A DNA stretch of 64,000 nucleotides from Alphaproteobacteria bacterium (GTDB taxonomy: Bacteria; Pseudomonadota; Alphaproteobacteria; JAEULC01): assembly GCA_020851015.1 (NCBI GenBank), contig JADZDN010000171.1, positions 1-64,000 of the forward strand, in the 5' to 3' direction. The position numbers were made by a program, and so were the translations under genes. The notes under the pieces were generated by a model. The model was not told the origin of the DNA and did no database searches. It was given only the letters and a program-made list of their open reading frames with translations. Below, piece after piece: positions 7,841 through 15,971 of the stretch; positions within the stretch are counted from its first letter, which is position 1; each line of letters begins with the position of its first letter.

Positions 7841-9067
7841 CTAGGCCACGCGCGGTGCGATTTGCGCCGGCGCGATGTCGGCCTCGGCTAGAAGCTGCTC
7901 ATAGGCGCGACCTACCAGCTCGACCCCCCGGACAATGCGGTCAGGCGGGCTGTAGCTGTAGGCCAGACGCAGGAAGTTGCCTGGCGCATTTTCGGCGAAG
8001 GACAAATTGCCCGAGAAGATCGCGACGCCGGCTCTGGCCGCCCGTTTCACCAACTCGTCGGCATCGACGTCCTGCGGCAGCTCGACCCACAGGAAATAGC
8101 CGCCTTGTGGCACGCGGACCTTTGCACCGGGCAGGTAACGGTGGATCGCCTTGACCATGGCGTCGCGGTGACCGCGCAGGATCTTGGACAGCGACGCGAT
8201 GTGGTGGTCGACCTTTCCGTTCTGGAAGAGCTGCACGACGATGCGCTGGAGCAGCGGGCAGGTTCCGTGATCCGACTTGTGGGCGGCCATGCGGCGGACG
8301 ATCTCCGGCGCGGCATTGACCCAGCCGATGCGCAAGCCGGGCGCCAGGATCTTCGACACCGTGCCCAGGCCGATGACGCATCCTGTCGTGTCGAACGACT
8401 TGATCGGCGGCACCGGCTCGCCTTCGAAGCGGATGCGGCGGTAGGGGTCGTCCTCGACGATGACGAAGCCGTATTGTTCGGCCAGCTCCACCAGACGCTT
8501 GCGGCGCTCGGCCGACATGGTGATGCCGGTGGGATTGTGGAAGTCCGGCACGTCGAACAAGAGTTTGGGCATCGGCTCGTTTGCGGCCGCGCGCTGGGCG
8601 AGCTTCTGCTCCAGTTCGGCTGTATCGATGCCCGATCCGTCCTGGCCGACCGAAAGAAACGTTGCCTCGGCCGCCTTCAGGATCAACGCAGCCGTAAGGT
8701 AGGTCGGCGCCGTCACGATGACGGCATCGCCCGGTTCCAGGAACACGCGGCACGCCAGGTCGAGCCCGTGCTTGGCGCCGTTGACGACCAGGATGTTGTC
8801 GCGCGTGGCCACGATCCCGTCCTGGCGCAGGTAGCGGACGATCTCGTCGCGCAGATCGTCCAGCCCGTAGAGCGGGCCGTACTGCAGTCCCTCGGCGCGG
8901 TCCTTCGCGGCCGCGATCGCCTCGGCCACGATGTCCGGCAGCTCGTCGGGGAAGCCATAGCCGCCGCCCAGCTGGATGGCGTTGCTCTTGACGGTGGCGG
9001 GATTCGCCGAGGCGACGGTCGTGGCCGCGCGTTCGGCCCAGCGATAGGTGCGCGTGGTTTCAGTCAT
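7841..9067 (-). CDS. PLP-dependent class I/II aminotransferase
   Basis: This fold-type I aminotransferase has 408 residues and is of the kind resembling 2-aminoadipate and aromatic aminotransferases and the catalytic domain of MocR regulators; it lacks a winged-helix domain. It shows YGPLYGLDDLR, a cofactor-binding stretch FDVPDFHNPTG, EDDPYRRIRFEG, the PLP lysine in GTVSKILAPGLRIGW, and a substrate-binding Arg in NFLRLAYS. ATG 9067 has AAAGGA 7 nt upstream, so I prefer it to the in-frame TTG at 9082. It probably removes the alpha-amino group of the pathway's substrate. The threonine-aldolase remnant follows directly. Confidence 0.9.
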   Translation of the reverse strand: MTETTRTYRWAERAATTVASANPATVKSNAIQLGGGYGFPDELPDIVAEAIAAAKDRAEGLQYGPLYGLDDLRDEIVRYLRQDGIVATRDNILVVNGAKHGLDLACRVFLEPGDAVIVTAPTYLTAALILKAAEATFLSVGQDGSGIDTAELEQKLAQRAAANEPMPKLLFDVPDFHNPTGITMSAERRKRLVELAEQYGFVIVEDDPYRRIRFEGEPVPPIKSFDTTGCVIGLGTVSKILAPGLRIGWVNAAPEIVRRMAAHKSDHGTCPLLQRIVVQLFQNGKVDHHIASLSKILRGHRDAMVKAIHRYLPGAKVRVPQGGYFLWVELPQDVDADELVKRAARAGVAIFSGNLSFAENAPGNFLRLAYSYSPPDRIVRGVELVGRAYEQLLAEADIAPAQIAPRVA

Positions 9068-9103
9068 CGGACATCCTTTCAAGAGCGTCGGTCGGCCAAG
9101 GGG

Positions 9104-9874
9104 TCAGCCAAGCGTGAGACCGCCGTCGACGGCCAGCGTGGCTCCGGTGATCTGGCGGGCGCCGTCGGACAGCAGGAATTCGATAGCGGCAGCGACCTCG
9201 TCGGTCTCGTTGAGGCGCCCGGTGGGCGTCCGGCGGGCCGCCTGGGCCCAGCCTTCGGGCGAGAGCGAGCCCTGCCTGCCGGCATCCTTGCGGGTGAAGC
9301 CCGGGGCCACCGCATTCACGGTCGTGCCGGTCGGCGCGAGCTGCAGCGCGAAGCACCGCACCAAGGCTTCCAGCGCGGCCTTGGCGACGCTGGAGGCGGG
9401 AGCAAAGGTAGGCTGCTCGATCTTCCGGGCGATGAAGGAACTGACCGCGACGACCCGGCCGGCGGGCGACCGGGCCAGCAAGGGCATGGCGGCCGTCAGG
9501 ATTTCGAGCAGCGCCCCGGGCATCAGGGCGATGGCGCGGTCGAACTCCGCCTTGGTCAGCTCGCCAAACTTCACCTTGTGGACATGGCCCGCGGCATGGA
9601 CGACCCGGTCCAGCCGGCCAAAGAGTTTGCCGGCGGCCTCGACCGCCGCGGCACCGTGTCCGGGTTCGGCGAGGTTGCCCTTGCTGACGACGCAGGCCGC
9701 GCCCGCGGCTTCGCAGGCCTGCACTACCTGCTGCAGCCGCGCCGCGCTCTCCGCCGTGCTGCCGCCGCTGTGCAGCACCAGGCCGATGTCCGGCGCGGCG
9801 ATGCGGCGGGCGAGGGCGGCGCCGATGCCCGAGGCGGCCCCGGTGATCAGGGCTACGCGACCGCGGGACTGCAT
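9104..9874 (-). CDS. Short-chain dehydrogenase/reductase family protein with atypical active site
   Basis: The protein of about 256 residues has a classical SDR fold: N-terminal TGAASGIG cofactor motif, HAAG in place of NNAG, an active-site Ser stretch VAVSSF and a C-terminal ITGATLAVDGGLTL. The catalytic YxxxK is altered. The Lys in SSVAKAAL is present, but the residue four places before it is Ser, not Tyr. It may not use the standard proton relay, or may not be a dehydrogenase. ATG 9874 overlaps the stop of the upstream deacylase gene (TGATG). Confidence 0.88.
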   Translation of the reverse strand: MQSRGRVALITGAASGIGAALARRIAAPDIGLVLHSGGSTAESAARLQQVVQACEAAGAACVVSKGNLAEPGHGAAAVEAAGKLFGRLDRVVHAAGHVHKVKFGELTKAEFDRAIALMPGALLEILTAAMPLLARSPAGRVVAVSSFIARKIEQPTFAPASSVAKAALEALVRCFALQLAPTGTTVNAVAPGFTRKDAGRQGSLSPEGWAQAARRTPTGRLNETDEVAAAIEFLLSDGARQITGATLAVDGGLTLG

Positions 9875-11031
9875 CAGCGTCGGCCTTTCGGTCGCAGCGC
9901 ATGGCGGCGCTTGGGCGCGCGCTTCGTCGACGCGCGGCGGGTCGATCGGTCCTGGCTCGGCGCTTGTGTCTGGTGGCCCGGGGCTTTGGCCCAGGGCGCC
10001 GTGCGCGCGGCGTCGATCTCCACGATCAGCCCGGCGTCGGCCGGACCGGCGAGGTGCAGGAGGCAATCGCCGCGCGACGCGAGAGAGGCACCGCGCGTGC
10101 AGACCACGGTCCCGCGAGATCCCGCTTTGACCGCCCCTGGCGGCGACAGTGGCCGCGACGGGTCGTGGATGAAGCCGACCGTGTCTCCGGTCCGTACGTC
10201 ATCGCCAAGCATCGCCGTGGGTTCGAAAAATCCGTCGCTCAGCGCGTAGATGAAATCCTTGTCCTGCCGCGCGACACGGACCGTCGGCACCGGCGGCGCA
10301 GCCGGTGCTTGCTCGATCACGCCGGACCAGCGCAGCACCCGCAGGACGCCGTCAACCGTGCTCGCGATCGGCGTCGGCCCGCCGATCTCCGTGGCAATGC
10401 GGATCGCGCCGGCGCGCTTGGCAGCGCCCGAGGAATTGCGTTCCTCGAAGCTGTGAAAGACCAGCACCGACGGCGCGCCGAAGGCCAGCGCCGCCGCCAG
10501 GCGCCGGGCGCGCACGTCCGGATCGGCGTTGTGGATCAGCGTGGCGCAGGGCAGGTATTGCAGCGAGTTGCCGTCGCTGTGCAGGTCCAGCACGATGTCG
10601 CTGACCGCCATCAGGTGGCGCTCGATATAGTCGGCGATCACGCTCGTCGGCGTCCCGCTGACGTCGCCCGGGTAGGAGCGGTTGAGGTTGCGTCCGTCGA
10701 TCGGCGAATTGCGCGTGCCGGCGCGCGCCGCCGGTTCGTTGGCCATCGGCAGGACGATGACCCTGCCCTGCATGGCCGCCGGGTCGAGCCCTTGGGCGAC
10801 GCGGGCGACGGCGATCTGGCTGTCAATCTCGTCGCCGAACGAGCCCGCGATCAGAAGGACGGTCGGTCCGGTCCCGCCGCCAACAACGGCCAGCGGCAGC
10901 GGGATGAACCCGTAGGCCGACCGATCCGATGCGTAGGGGATCTTGGCATAGCCCGAATGCCGGCCCGTGTGCGGCAGCTCGTCGGCAAGGCCGAACAGGC
11001 AGTCGGTGGTTTCGGGCGCGGTCGTCGTCAT
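9874..11031 (-). CDS. Succinylglutamate desuccinylase/aspartoacylase-family deacylase with altered metal site
   Basis: The protein of about 385 residues belongs to the M14-like AstE/AspA/DoeB group, which removes N-acyl groups from amino acids with one zinc ion. The first metal motif, normally GxHGxE, reads GSFGDE at residues 63-68, so the His is Phe. The downstream His (LDLHSDGN) and the Glu in TEIGG remain. The last 45 or so residues form an unusual Arg/Lys-rich tail. ATG 11031 is used; ATG 11055 (MSPNRR) is also possible and neither has a strong ribosome site. As first gene of the operon it would release the amino acid on which the later enzymes act. Confidence 0.85.
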   Translation of the reverse strand: MTTTAPETTDCLFGLADELPHTGRHSGYAKIPYASDRSAYGFIPLPLAVVGGGTGPTVLLIAGSFGDEIDSQIAVARVAQGLDPAAMQGRVIVLPMANEPAARAGTRNSPIDGRNLNRSYPGDVSGTPTSVIADYIERHLMAVSDIVLDLHSDGNSLQYLPCATLIHNADPDVRARRLAAALAFGAPSVLVFHSFEERNSSGAAKRAGAIRIATEIGGPTPIASTVDGVLRVLRWSGVIEQAPAAPPVPTVRVARQDKDFIYALSDGFFEPTAMLGDDVRTGDTVGFIHDPSRPLSPPGAVKAGSRGTVVCTRGASLASRGDCLLHLAGPADAGLIVEIDAARTAPWAKAPGHQTQAPSQDRSTRRASTKRAPKRRHALRPKGRR

Positions 11032-11240
11032 GGGCAACCGTCGGTTTGGGGACATCCGGACGAGGCGGCGTTGTCGATCTGACGCCGAGGAGTAGACGGG
11101 CGCCCGGCGACGCTTGGAACCCCCCGCATCGCCTAGCTCCCAGGCAATTCCGTCGATCTGCCGACGGAAACCGGCGATCCGCCGGAATGGGGCAGTCCGG
11201 CGCTTCTCAGCGCCCGCACAATCGGCGAAACTGGAGCGCC

Positions 11241-11744
11241 ATGACCAAGGCGAACGACGCGATCGATCGCAAGCTGCTGTCGTTGCTGCAGGCCAATGCG
11301 CGCGAACCGACAACGACCCTGGCGAAGAAGCTCGGCATCGCGCGCACGACCGTGCAGGAGCGCATCGCGCGGCTGCAGCGCAATGGCACGATCAGCGGCT
11401 ATTCAGTCGTGCTGCGGCGCGACCCCTACGATCAATGTGCCGAGGTCGTGGTCCTGCTGGGCGTGACGCATCGCCGGCAAAAGGCGGTCGTCGAGCTGCT
11501 GCGCGACTTCCCCGAGATCAAGCTCTGCCAGACGATCAACGGCGACTACGAACTCTTGTGCCGGGTAAAGGTGGCGCAGCTCGAAGACATCCACCCGGTG
11601 CTGGAAGCCCTGGCCGAAATTCCCGGCGTCGAGCGGGTGAAATCGACCATCGTGCTGTCGACCAACTTCGACCGCAGCCAGAGCGAGGCGTCGTCGCTGG
11701 CCGTCTTGAAGGCGGTCGCGATGGACCAGGGCGAGGCCGGCTGA
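11241..11744 (+). CDS. Lrp/AsnC-family transcriptional regulator
   Basis: This 167-residue regulator has an N-terminal winged helix-turn-helix (from IDRKLLSLLQANAR through TTLAKKLGIARTTVQERI, about residues 8-45) and a C-terminal ligand-binding RAM domain. ATG 11241 has GGAG 5 nt upstream. It is divergent from the deacylase-led operon (210 bp between the starts) and precedes a polyamine-type transporter on its own strand. Lrp-type proteins usually respond to an amino acid and control adjacent genes, so both neighbouring operons are likely targets. I could not define an operator. Confidence 0.93.
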   Translation: MTKANDAIDRKLLSLLQANAREPTTTLAKKLGIARTTVQERIARLQRNGTISGYSVVLRRDPYDQCAEVVVLLGVTHRRQKAVVELLRDFPEIKLCQTINGDYELLCRVKVAQLEDIHPVLEALAEIPGVERVKSTIVLSTNFDRSQSEASSLAVLKAVAMDQGEAG

Positions 11745-11845
11745 GGGGGGGCTTGTAGGCAGAATGCCGGTGCCTGCCGTCAATTCGACGGACTTGCTGG
11801 AACTTCCGGCATACCGACACTTGAGCCCGTCCGCCGCCCGAGATC

Positions 11846-11872
11846 ATTCTCGCCATGGGGAAAGGGGAGAAT
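11846..11872 (+). promoter_or_regulatory. Short inverted repeat overlapping the binding-protein ribosome site
   Basis: ATTCTC (11846-11851) and GAGAAT (11867-11872) are perfect complements flanking and partly covering the GGGGAG ribosome site of the 11877 gene. A 6-bp helix here would hide the site. This could be chance. Confidence 0.2.
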
Positions 11873-11876
11873 AGCC

Positions 11877-12938
11877 ATGCAGTACAGTGCCGATCATCCG
11901 ATCCGGACATCGCGTCGTCGCGTGCTGGCCGCGGGTGCCGCCGCGCTCGCCGCGCCGTTCATCGTCATCCCCGGCCGCGCGCGCGGCGCCGGCAAGGTTG
12001 TCGCCGTGAACTTCGGCGGCGCGATGGGGGCCGCCAAGCAGCAGGCGATCTATACGCCTTTCACCAAGGAAACCGGCATCGAGGTGGTGGTCGTGCCGGG
12101 GCCGGACCTGGCGAAGATCCGGGCCCAGGTCCAGTCGAAGGACGTGGAATGGGACGTGGTGGACTTGCTCGATGCCTGGGTCCCGGCGGGCGCCCGGCTC
12201 GGCCTCCTGGAGCCGATCGACGAGAAGATCGTCGATCGCACGGGTTGCGTTCCGTTCGCCCGGCATGAGTTCGCCGTGGGCGGCAGCATCTATGCCGGCG
12301 GCATGGCGTTTCCGACCGACCGTCTTGGCACCAAGGTTCCGCAGACTTGGCCGGAGTTCTGGAACACCACGGCCTTTCCTGGCCGCCGCGGCCTGCGCAA
12401 CCGCGTGACCGACACGCTGGAGATCGCCCTGATGGGCGACGGGGTCGCGCCCAAGGACGTCTATCCCTGCGACGTCGAGCGGGCGTTCAAAGCGCTCGAC
12501 AAGATCAAGCCGGCGGTCAGCCACTGGATCGCCCAGACGGCGCAGACCGTGTCGCTGATCCAGTCGAACGAGACCGACTTCACCTTCACCTACACGACCC
12601 GGGTGAAGGACATGCAGCGTGCCGGCGTTGCGATGGGCTATTCGTTCAAGCAGAACATCCTCGGCGTCGGCTGGGCCGGCGTCGTCAAGGGCACGCCGCG
12701 CAAGGAGGCGGCGATGCGGCTCTGTGCCTACATCGCGAAGCAGGACCGCCAGGTCGAGCTCGCCAACCTTTCCGTCGACGCCCCCTGCTATGCCGCCGCC
12801 CTGGCCAAGGTAGACCCGGAGGCGCGCAAGTGGATGGCCGATGTCGGCGATCCCAACAACCTGTTCGTGAACGCCGAGTGGTGGGACACGCGGGTCGACG
12901 ACCTGACGCGGCGGTTCAAGGAGTGGCTGCTGACCTAG
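11877..12938 (+). CDS. Polyamine-type ABC transporter substrate-binding protein (PotD-like, Tat signal)
   Basis: This 353-residue periplasmic binding protein is of the spermidine/putrescine class. The N-terminus has a twin-arginine signal (TSRRRVLAAGAAALAAP, about residues 10-27), so it is probably exported folded. The mature part begins near KVVAVNFGG and has FNTT-type and WWDTR elements common in this subfamily. GGGGAG lies 7 nt before the ATG. It heads a four-gene transporter operon. Alphaproteobacterial relatives carry many substrates besides polyamines, so the ligand is open. A partial copy of its last 50 or so codons follows it. Confidence 0.92.
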   Translation: MQYSADHPIRTSRRRVLAAGAAALAAPFIVIPGRARGAGKVVAVNFGGAMGAAKQQAIYTPFTKETGIEVVVVPGPDLAKIRAQVQSKDVEWDVVDLLDAWVPAGARLGLLEPIDEKIVDRTGCVPFARHEFAVGGSIYAGGMAFPTDRLGTKVPQTWPEFWNTTAFPGRRGLRNRVTDTLEIALMGDGVAPKDVYPCDVERAFKALDKIKPAVSHWIAQTAQTVSLIQSNETDFTFTYTTRVKDMQRAGVAMGYSFKQNILGVGWAGVVKGTPRKEAAMRLCAYIAKQDRQVELANLSVDAPCYAAALAKVDPEARKWMADVGDPNNLFVNAEWWDTRVDDLTRRFKEWLLT

Positions 12939-12940
12939 CT

Positions 12941-13114
12941 GGGCAATACGCCGAGCGCAGGCGAGGGAAGGCGCAGCTGGCCCAGGTCGATGCTGCGGCG
13001 CGCAAATGGATGCCTGATGTGGAAGATCCCAACAACCTGTTCGTTGCCCCCGAATGGTGGGACACGCGCGTCGAGGGCGTGACCCGCCGCTTCAAAGAGT
13101 GGCATCAGGCCTGA
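12941..13114 (+). pseudogene. C-terminal fragment of a second PotD-like binding protein
   Basis: Directly after the binding-protein stop, an open frame repeats its C-terminus: LAQVDAAARKWMPDVEDPNN, then WWDTR and TRRFKEW, before TGA at 13112-13114. The intact gene has LAKVDPEARKWMADVGDPNN in the same place. The two ends differ at many positions, so this is the tail of a diverged paralogue, not a recent duplication or assembly error. No start codon with a ribosome site is evident. It sits immediately before the permease ATG at 13116. Confidence 0.8.
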
Positions 13115-13115
13115 T

Positions 13116-13979
13116 ATGGCCCGGCCTGGTGGCCTCGAGCGGCGGCAGGCTCTGTGGATCGCGTTCTACGCCGCGCCGGCGGCCCTTCTTATGCTGGGCG
13201 TTTTCGCCGTGCCGCTCGGCACGGTCTTCGTCCAGAGCCTTACCACGGAGGCATCGAGCGACTTCACCCTGGCGTCCTACGGCAAGATCCTCTCGGCGAC
13301 GCTGTTCGCACGGGTAAGCTGGAAGACGCTGGAGATCACGCTGCTCGCGACCGGGTTCGCGTTGCTCTTGGCCTATCCGCTCGCCTACTACATGGCCCAG
13401 CAGCCGCCGCGCCGCCGCGCCATGCTGATGATCCTGGTCCTGGTCCCCTTCTGGACCAGCGTCCTGGTGAAGAGCTTCGCTTTCACCGTCATCCTCGGCC
13501 AGTCGGGCTTGGTCAACACGGCGCTTGGCTGGCTTGGCATTCCGCCCGTCAAGCTGCTGTTCAACCGGATCGGCGTCATCGTCGGCATGAGCCATTTCTT
13601 GGTGCCGTTCATGGTGTTCCCGATCCTGTCGAATCTGCTCAACCAGCCGCGCGAGCTGACGCTGGCCGCCTCGATCCTGGGGGCGGGCAAATGGCGCATC
13701 TTCTGGCGCGTCACCTTGCCGCTCAGCATGTCGGGCGTCATGGCCGGCGTGCTGCTGGTCATGATTCTGTCCCTGGGATTCTACGTGGTTCCGGCGTTGC
13801 TGGGCGGCCGCCAGGACATGATGCTGGCCAACCTGGTCGACTTCTACGCCCGCGAGACCATCGACTGGCCGATGGCCTCGGCGCTCTCGGTCCTGCTGAT
13901 GGGCGCCGCGGCGGTCGCGGCCCTGTTGCTCTCGCTCATTCCGGGCGGCTCCGCGCTGCTCGGCGGAGACGAGCCCTGA
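13116..13979 (+). CDS. Polyamine-type ABC transporter permease (PotB-like)
   Basis: This 287-residue inner-membrane permease has about six hydrophobic segments. The EAA-type loop is near AASILGAGKWRIFWRVTLPL, where the ATPase docks. It follows the binding protein and its fragment, and its stop overlaps the start of the second permease (TGATG). The length and order (binding protein, PotB, PotC, PotA) fit the family. Confidence 0.92.
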   Translation: MARPGGLERRQALWIAFYAAPAALLMLGVFAVPLGTVFVQSLTTEASSDFTLASYGKILSATLFARVSWKTLEITLLATGFALLLAYPLAYYMAQQPPRRRAMLMILVLVPFWTSVLVKSFAFTVILGQSGLVNTALGWLGIPPVKLLFNRIGVIVGMSHFLVPFMVFPILSNLLNQPRELTLAASILGAGKWRIFWRVTLPLSMSGVMAGVLLVMILSLGFYVVPALLGGRQDMMLANLVDFYARETIDWPMASALSVLLMGAAAVAALLLSLIPGGSALLGGDEP

Positions 13980-14767
13980 TGGTCGGCGGCGGTGGGGAAA
14001 AGCGGGTCGTCGGGATCGCCGCTTGGCTGATCCTGGGCTTTCTTGTCCTGCCCAGCCTGATCATCATCCCGATCGGCTTCGGCAACAGCAACGAGATCAT
14101 CTTCCCGCCCAACCGGTTCGGGATCGATCTGTTCGTCCGGTTCTTCACCGAGCCCGGCTGGGTCAGCGCCACGCTGGTCAGCCTCCGCGTGGCCTGCGTG
14201 ACGACGCTGCTGTCGGTGCTGGTCGGCGTCCCGGCCGCCTATGCCCTGTCGCGCGGCCGGTTTCCGGGCAAGCGCCTGCTGGCCCTGTTCCTGCTCAGCC
14301 CGATCATGGTGCCGGGCGTGGTGATCGCCGTCGCCCTCTACATCTATTTCGCCCGGATCGGCCTGCGGAACGGCGATGCGCGGCTCGTCCTTGGCCATGT
14401 CGTCGCGACCTTGCCGTTCGTCATCGTCACGGCGTCCGCCGGGCTGCGCCAGGTCGATCCGGCGCTCGAGACCGCGGCGACGATCATGGGCGCGAGCCGC
14501 TTCTACCTGTTTCGTCGCGTCACCTTGCCGCTGATCCGCCCGTCGATCGTGGCCGGCGCGCTGTTCGCGTTTCTCATGTCCTTCGACGAGGTCGTCATCT
14601 CATGGTTCGTCGCGCGCGCCGATACCACGACCCTGCCGGTCAAGATGTTCTCGTCGATCCAGTGGGAGGTTTCCGCGGTACTCGCCGCCATTTCGACCAT
14701 GCTGACAGTCCTATCGGCCGTCGTCTGTCTGGCGGTGGCGCGGATCCAGAAGAAGGAGGGCGCGTGA
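13979..14767 (+). CDS. Polyamine-type ABC transporter permease (PotC-like)
   Basis: This second permease has 262 residues and about six membrane segments. The EAA loop reads ETAATIMGASRFYLFRRVTL, and the C-terminal half carries FDEVVISWFVA, characteristic of PotC-type proteins. ATG 13979 overlaps the previous stop and its own stop overlaps the ATPase start at 14767, so the transporter is made as a coupled unit. Confidence 0.92.
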   Translation: MVGGGGEKRVVGIAAWLILGFLVLPSLIIIPIGFGNSNEIIFPPNRFGIDLFVRFFTEPGWVSATLVSLRVACVTTLLSVLVGVPAAYALSRGRFPGKRLLALFLLSPIMVPGVVIAVALYIYFARIGLRNGDARLVLGHVVATLPFVIVTASAGLRQVDPALETAATIMGASRFYLFRRVTLPLIRPSIVAGALFAFLMSFDEVVISWFVARADTTTLPVKMFSSIQWEVSAVLAAISTMLTVLSAVVCLAVARIQKKEGA

Positions 14768-15846
14768 TGCCGACGGCCTTGGCCGAAGAAGCGATGGTGC
14801 GGCTGGACAGCGTCAGCAAGGCCTATGGCGCGGTCCAGGCCTTGCGTCCCATCGACCTCGACGTCCGCCGCGGCGAGCTCCTGACTCTGCTCGGGCCGAG
14901 CGGGTCGGGCAAGACGACCGTGCTCAACATGATCGCGGGGATGACGGGGCCGAGCGCCGGGCGGGTGTGGATCGACGGCCGCGACGTGACCGAGGTCCCA
15001 CCGTCCAAGCGCGGCATCGGCATGGTGTTCCAGCACTACGCCTTGATGCCGCACATGACCGTCTACCAGAACATCGCCTTTCCGCTCGAGGTCCGTCGGA
15101 CGCCCGCCGACGAGATTCGCCGGCGGGTGACGAAGGTCCTCGAAACCGTGCGCCTGCCCAATATCGCGGGCCGCAAGCCCAAGGAGCTGTCGGGCGGGCA
15201 GCAACAGCGCGTCTCGCTGGCGCGGTGCATCGTCTACAACCCGAGCCTGATCCTGATGGACGAGCCGCTCGGCGCCCTGGACAAGAATCTGCGCGACCAG
15301 ATGCAGCTGGAGATCCGGCGCATCCATCAGGAACTCGGCATCACGATCATCTACGTGACGCACGACCAGGAAGAGGCGCTCAACATGTCCGACCGGATCA
15401 TGCTGATGAACGGCGGGGCGGTCGAGCAGCTCGATACGCCGCACGACCTCTATTACGCGCCACACACGAAATTCGCGGCCGAGTTCATCGGCCGGTCCTC
15501 CCTGGTCCCTGCGGACATCGTCGGCGACGGTCAAGCGAAGACCGAGGATGGCACGGTGGTCCGGTTCAACCGCGGCGCCCGTGCTGGCCACGGGCATCTG
15601 ATGGTGCGCCCGGAGAACATGCGCCTAGTCCGACCCGACCAGGTCGAAGCCGGCTTGAACACCCTGAAAGGAACCCTGCAGGGCACGCTCGTGACCGGCG
15701 CTTCGATCACGCATTACGTCGCGCTTTCGGCGAAGACGACCCTGGTGGTTCAGGAGCTTGCCAATGAACGCCGTACCGCCTTCGCCGCCGGCGATCGCGT
15801 TTCGGTCACGTGGCCGGTAGATGCGGGCATCTTCCTGGATCGGTAG
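14767..15846 (+). CDS. Polyamine-type ABC transporter ATPase (PotA-like)
   Basis: This 359-residue ATPase is of the spermidine/putrescine importer class. Walker A is GPSGSGKTT, Q-loop VFQHYALMPHM, signature [14 protein letters not shown], Walker B LILMDEPLGALD, and the H-loop is in YVTHDQEEAL. The last 90 or so residues form a TOBE domain. ATG 14767 overlaps the PotC stop. It ends the operon; 125 bp separate it from the next gene. Confidence 0.93.
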   Translation: MPTALAEEAMVRLDSVSKAYGAVQALRPIDLDVRRGELLTLLGPSGSGKTTVLNMIAGMTGPSAGRVWIDGRDVTEVPPSKRGIGMVFQHYALMPHMTVYQNIAFPLEVRRTPADEIRRRVTKVLETVRLPNIAGRKPKELSGGQQQRVSLARCIVYNPSLILMDEPLGALDKNLRDQMQLEIRRIHQELGITIIYVTHDQEEALNMSDRIMLMNGGAVEQLDTPHDLYYAPHTKFAAEFIGRSSLVPADIVGDGQAKTEDGTVVRFNRGARAGHGHLMVRPENMRLVRPDQVEAGLNTLKGTLQGTLVTGASITHYVALSAKTTLVVQELANERRTAFAAGDRVSVTWPVDAGIFLDR

Positions 15847-15971
15847 CTCTGTCGGCGGCGATAGAGGTGCGAGCGGCCCATGCTTGTCTTATGTGGATTT
15901 TCTATCGTTAAATGGCCGCTAGGGCGCCGGACGCGCCGATGCCGTAGATGCCACTGGAACGGGGTCTCTTC

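Noticed and set aside
8105..10249. A 714-codon open frame on the plus strand.
   Set aside because: It lies opposite the aminotransferase, SDR and deacylase genes, which have clear family motifs; the long frame is an effect of GC-rich codon use.
9874..11744. Ectoine degradation (deacylase of DoeB type with an Lrp/AsnC regulator).
   Set aside because: No ectoine hydrolase, diaminobutyrate transaminase or ectoine transporter context is next to it, and the deacylase metal site is altered; the M24 peptidase lies 14 kb away in another unit.
15903..15912. TATCGTTAAA upstream of the SDR gene, as also seen inside the LacI operator at 31014.
   Set aside because: The flanking bases do not extend the palindrome, so a second LacI site is not supported.
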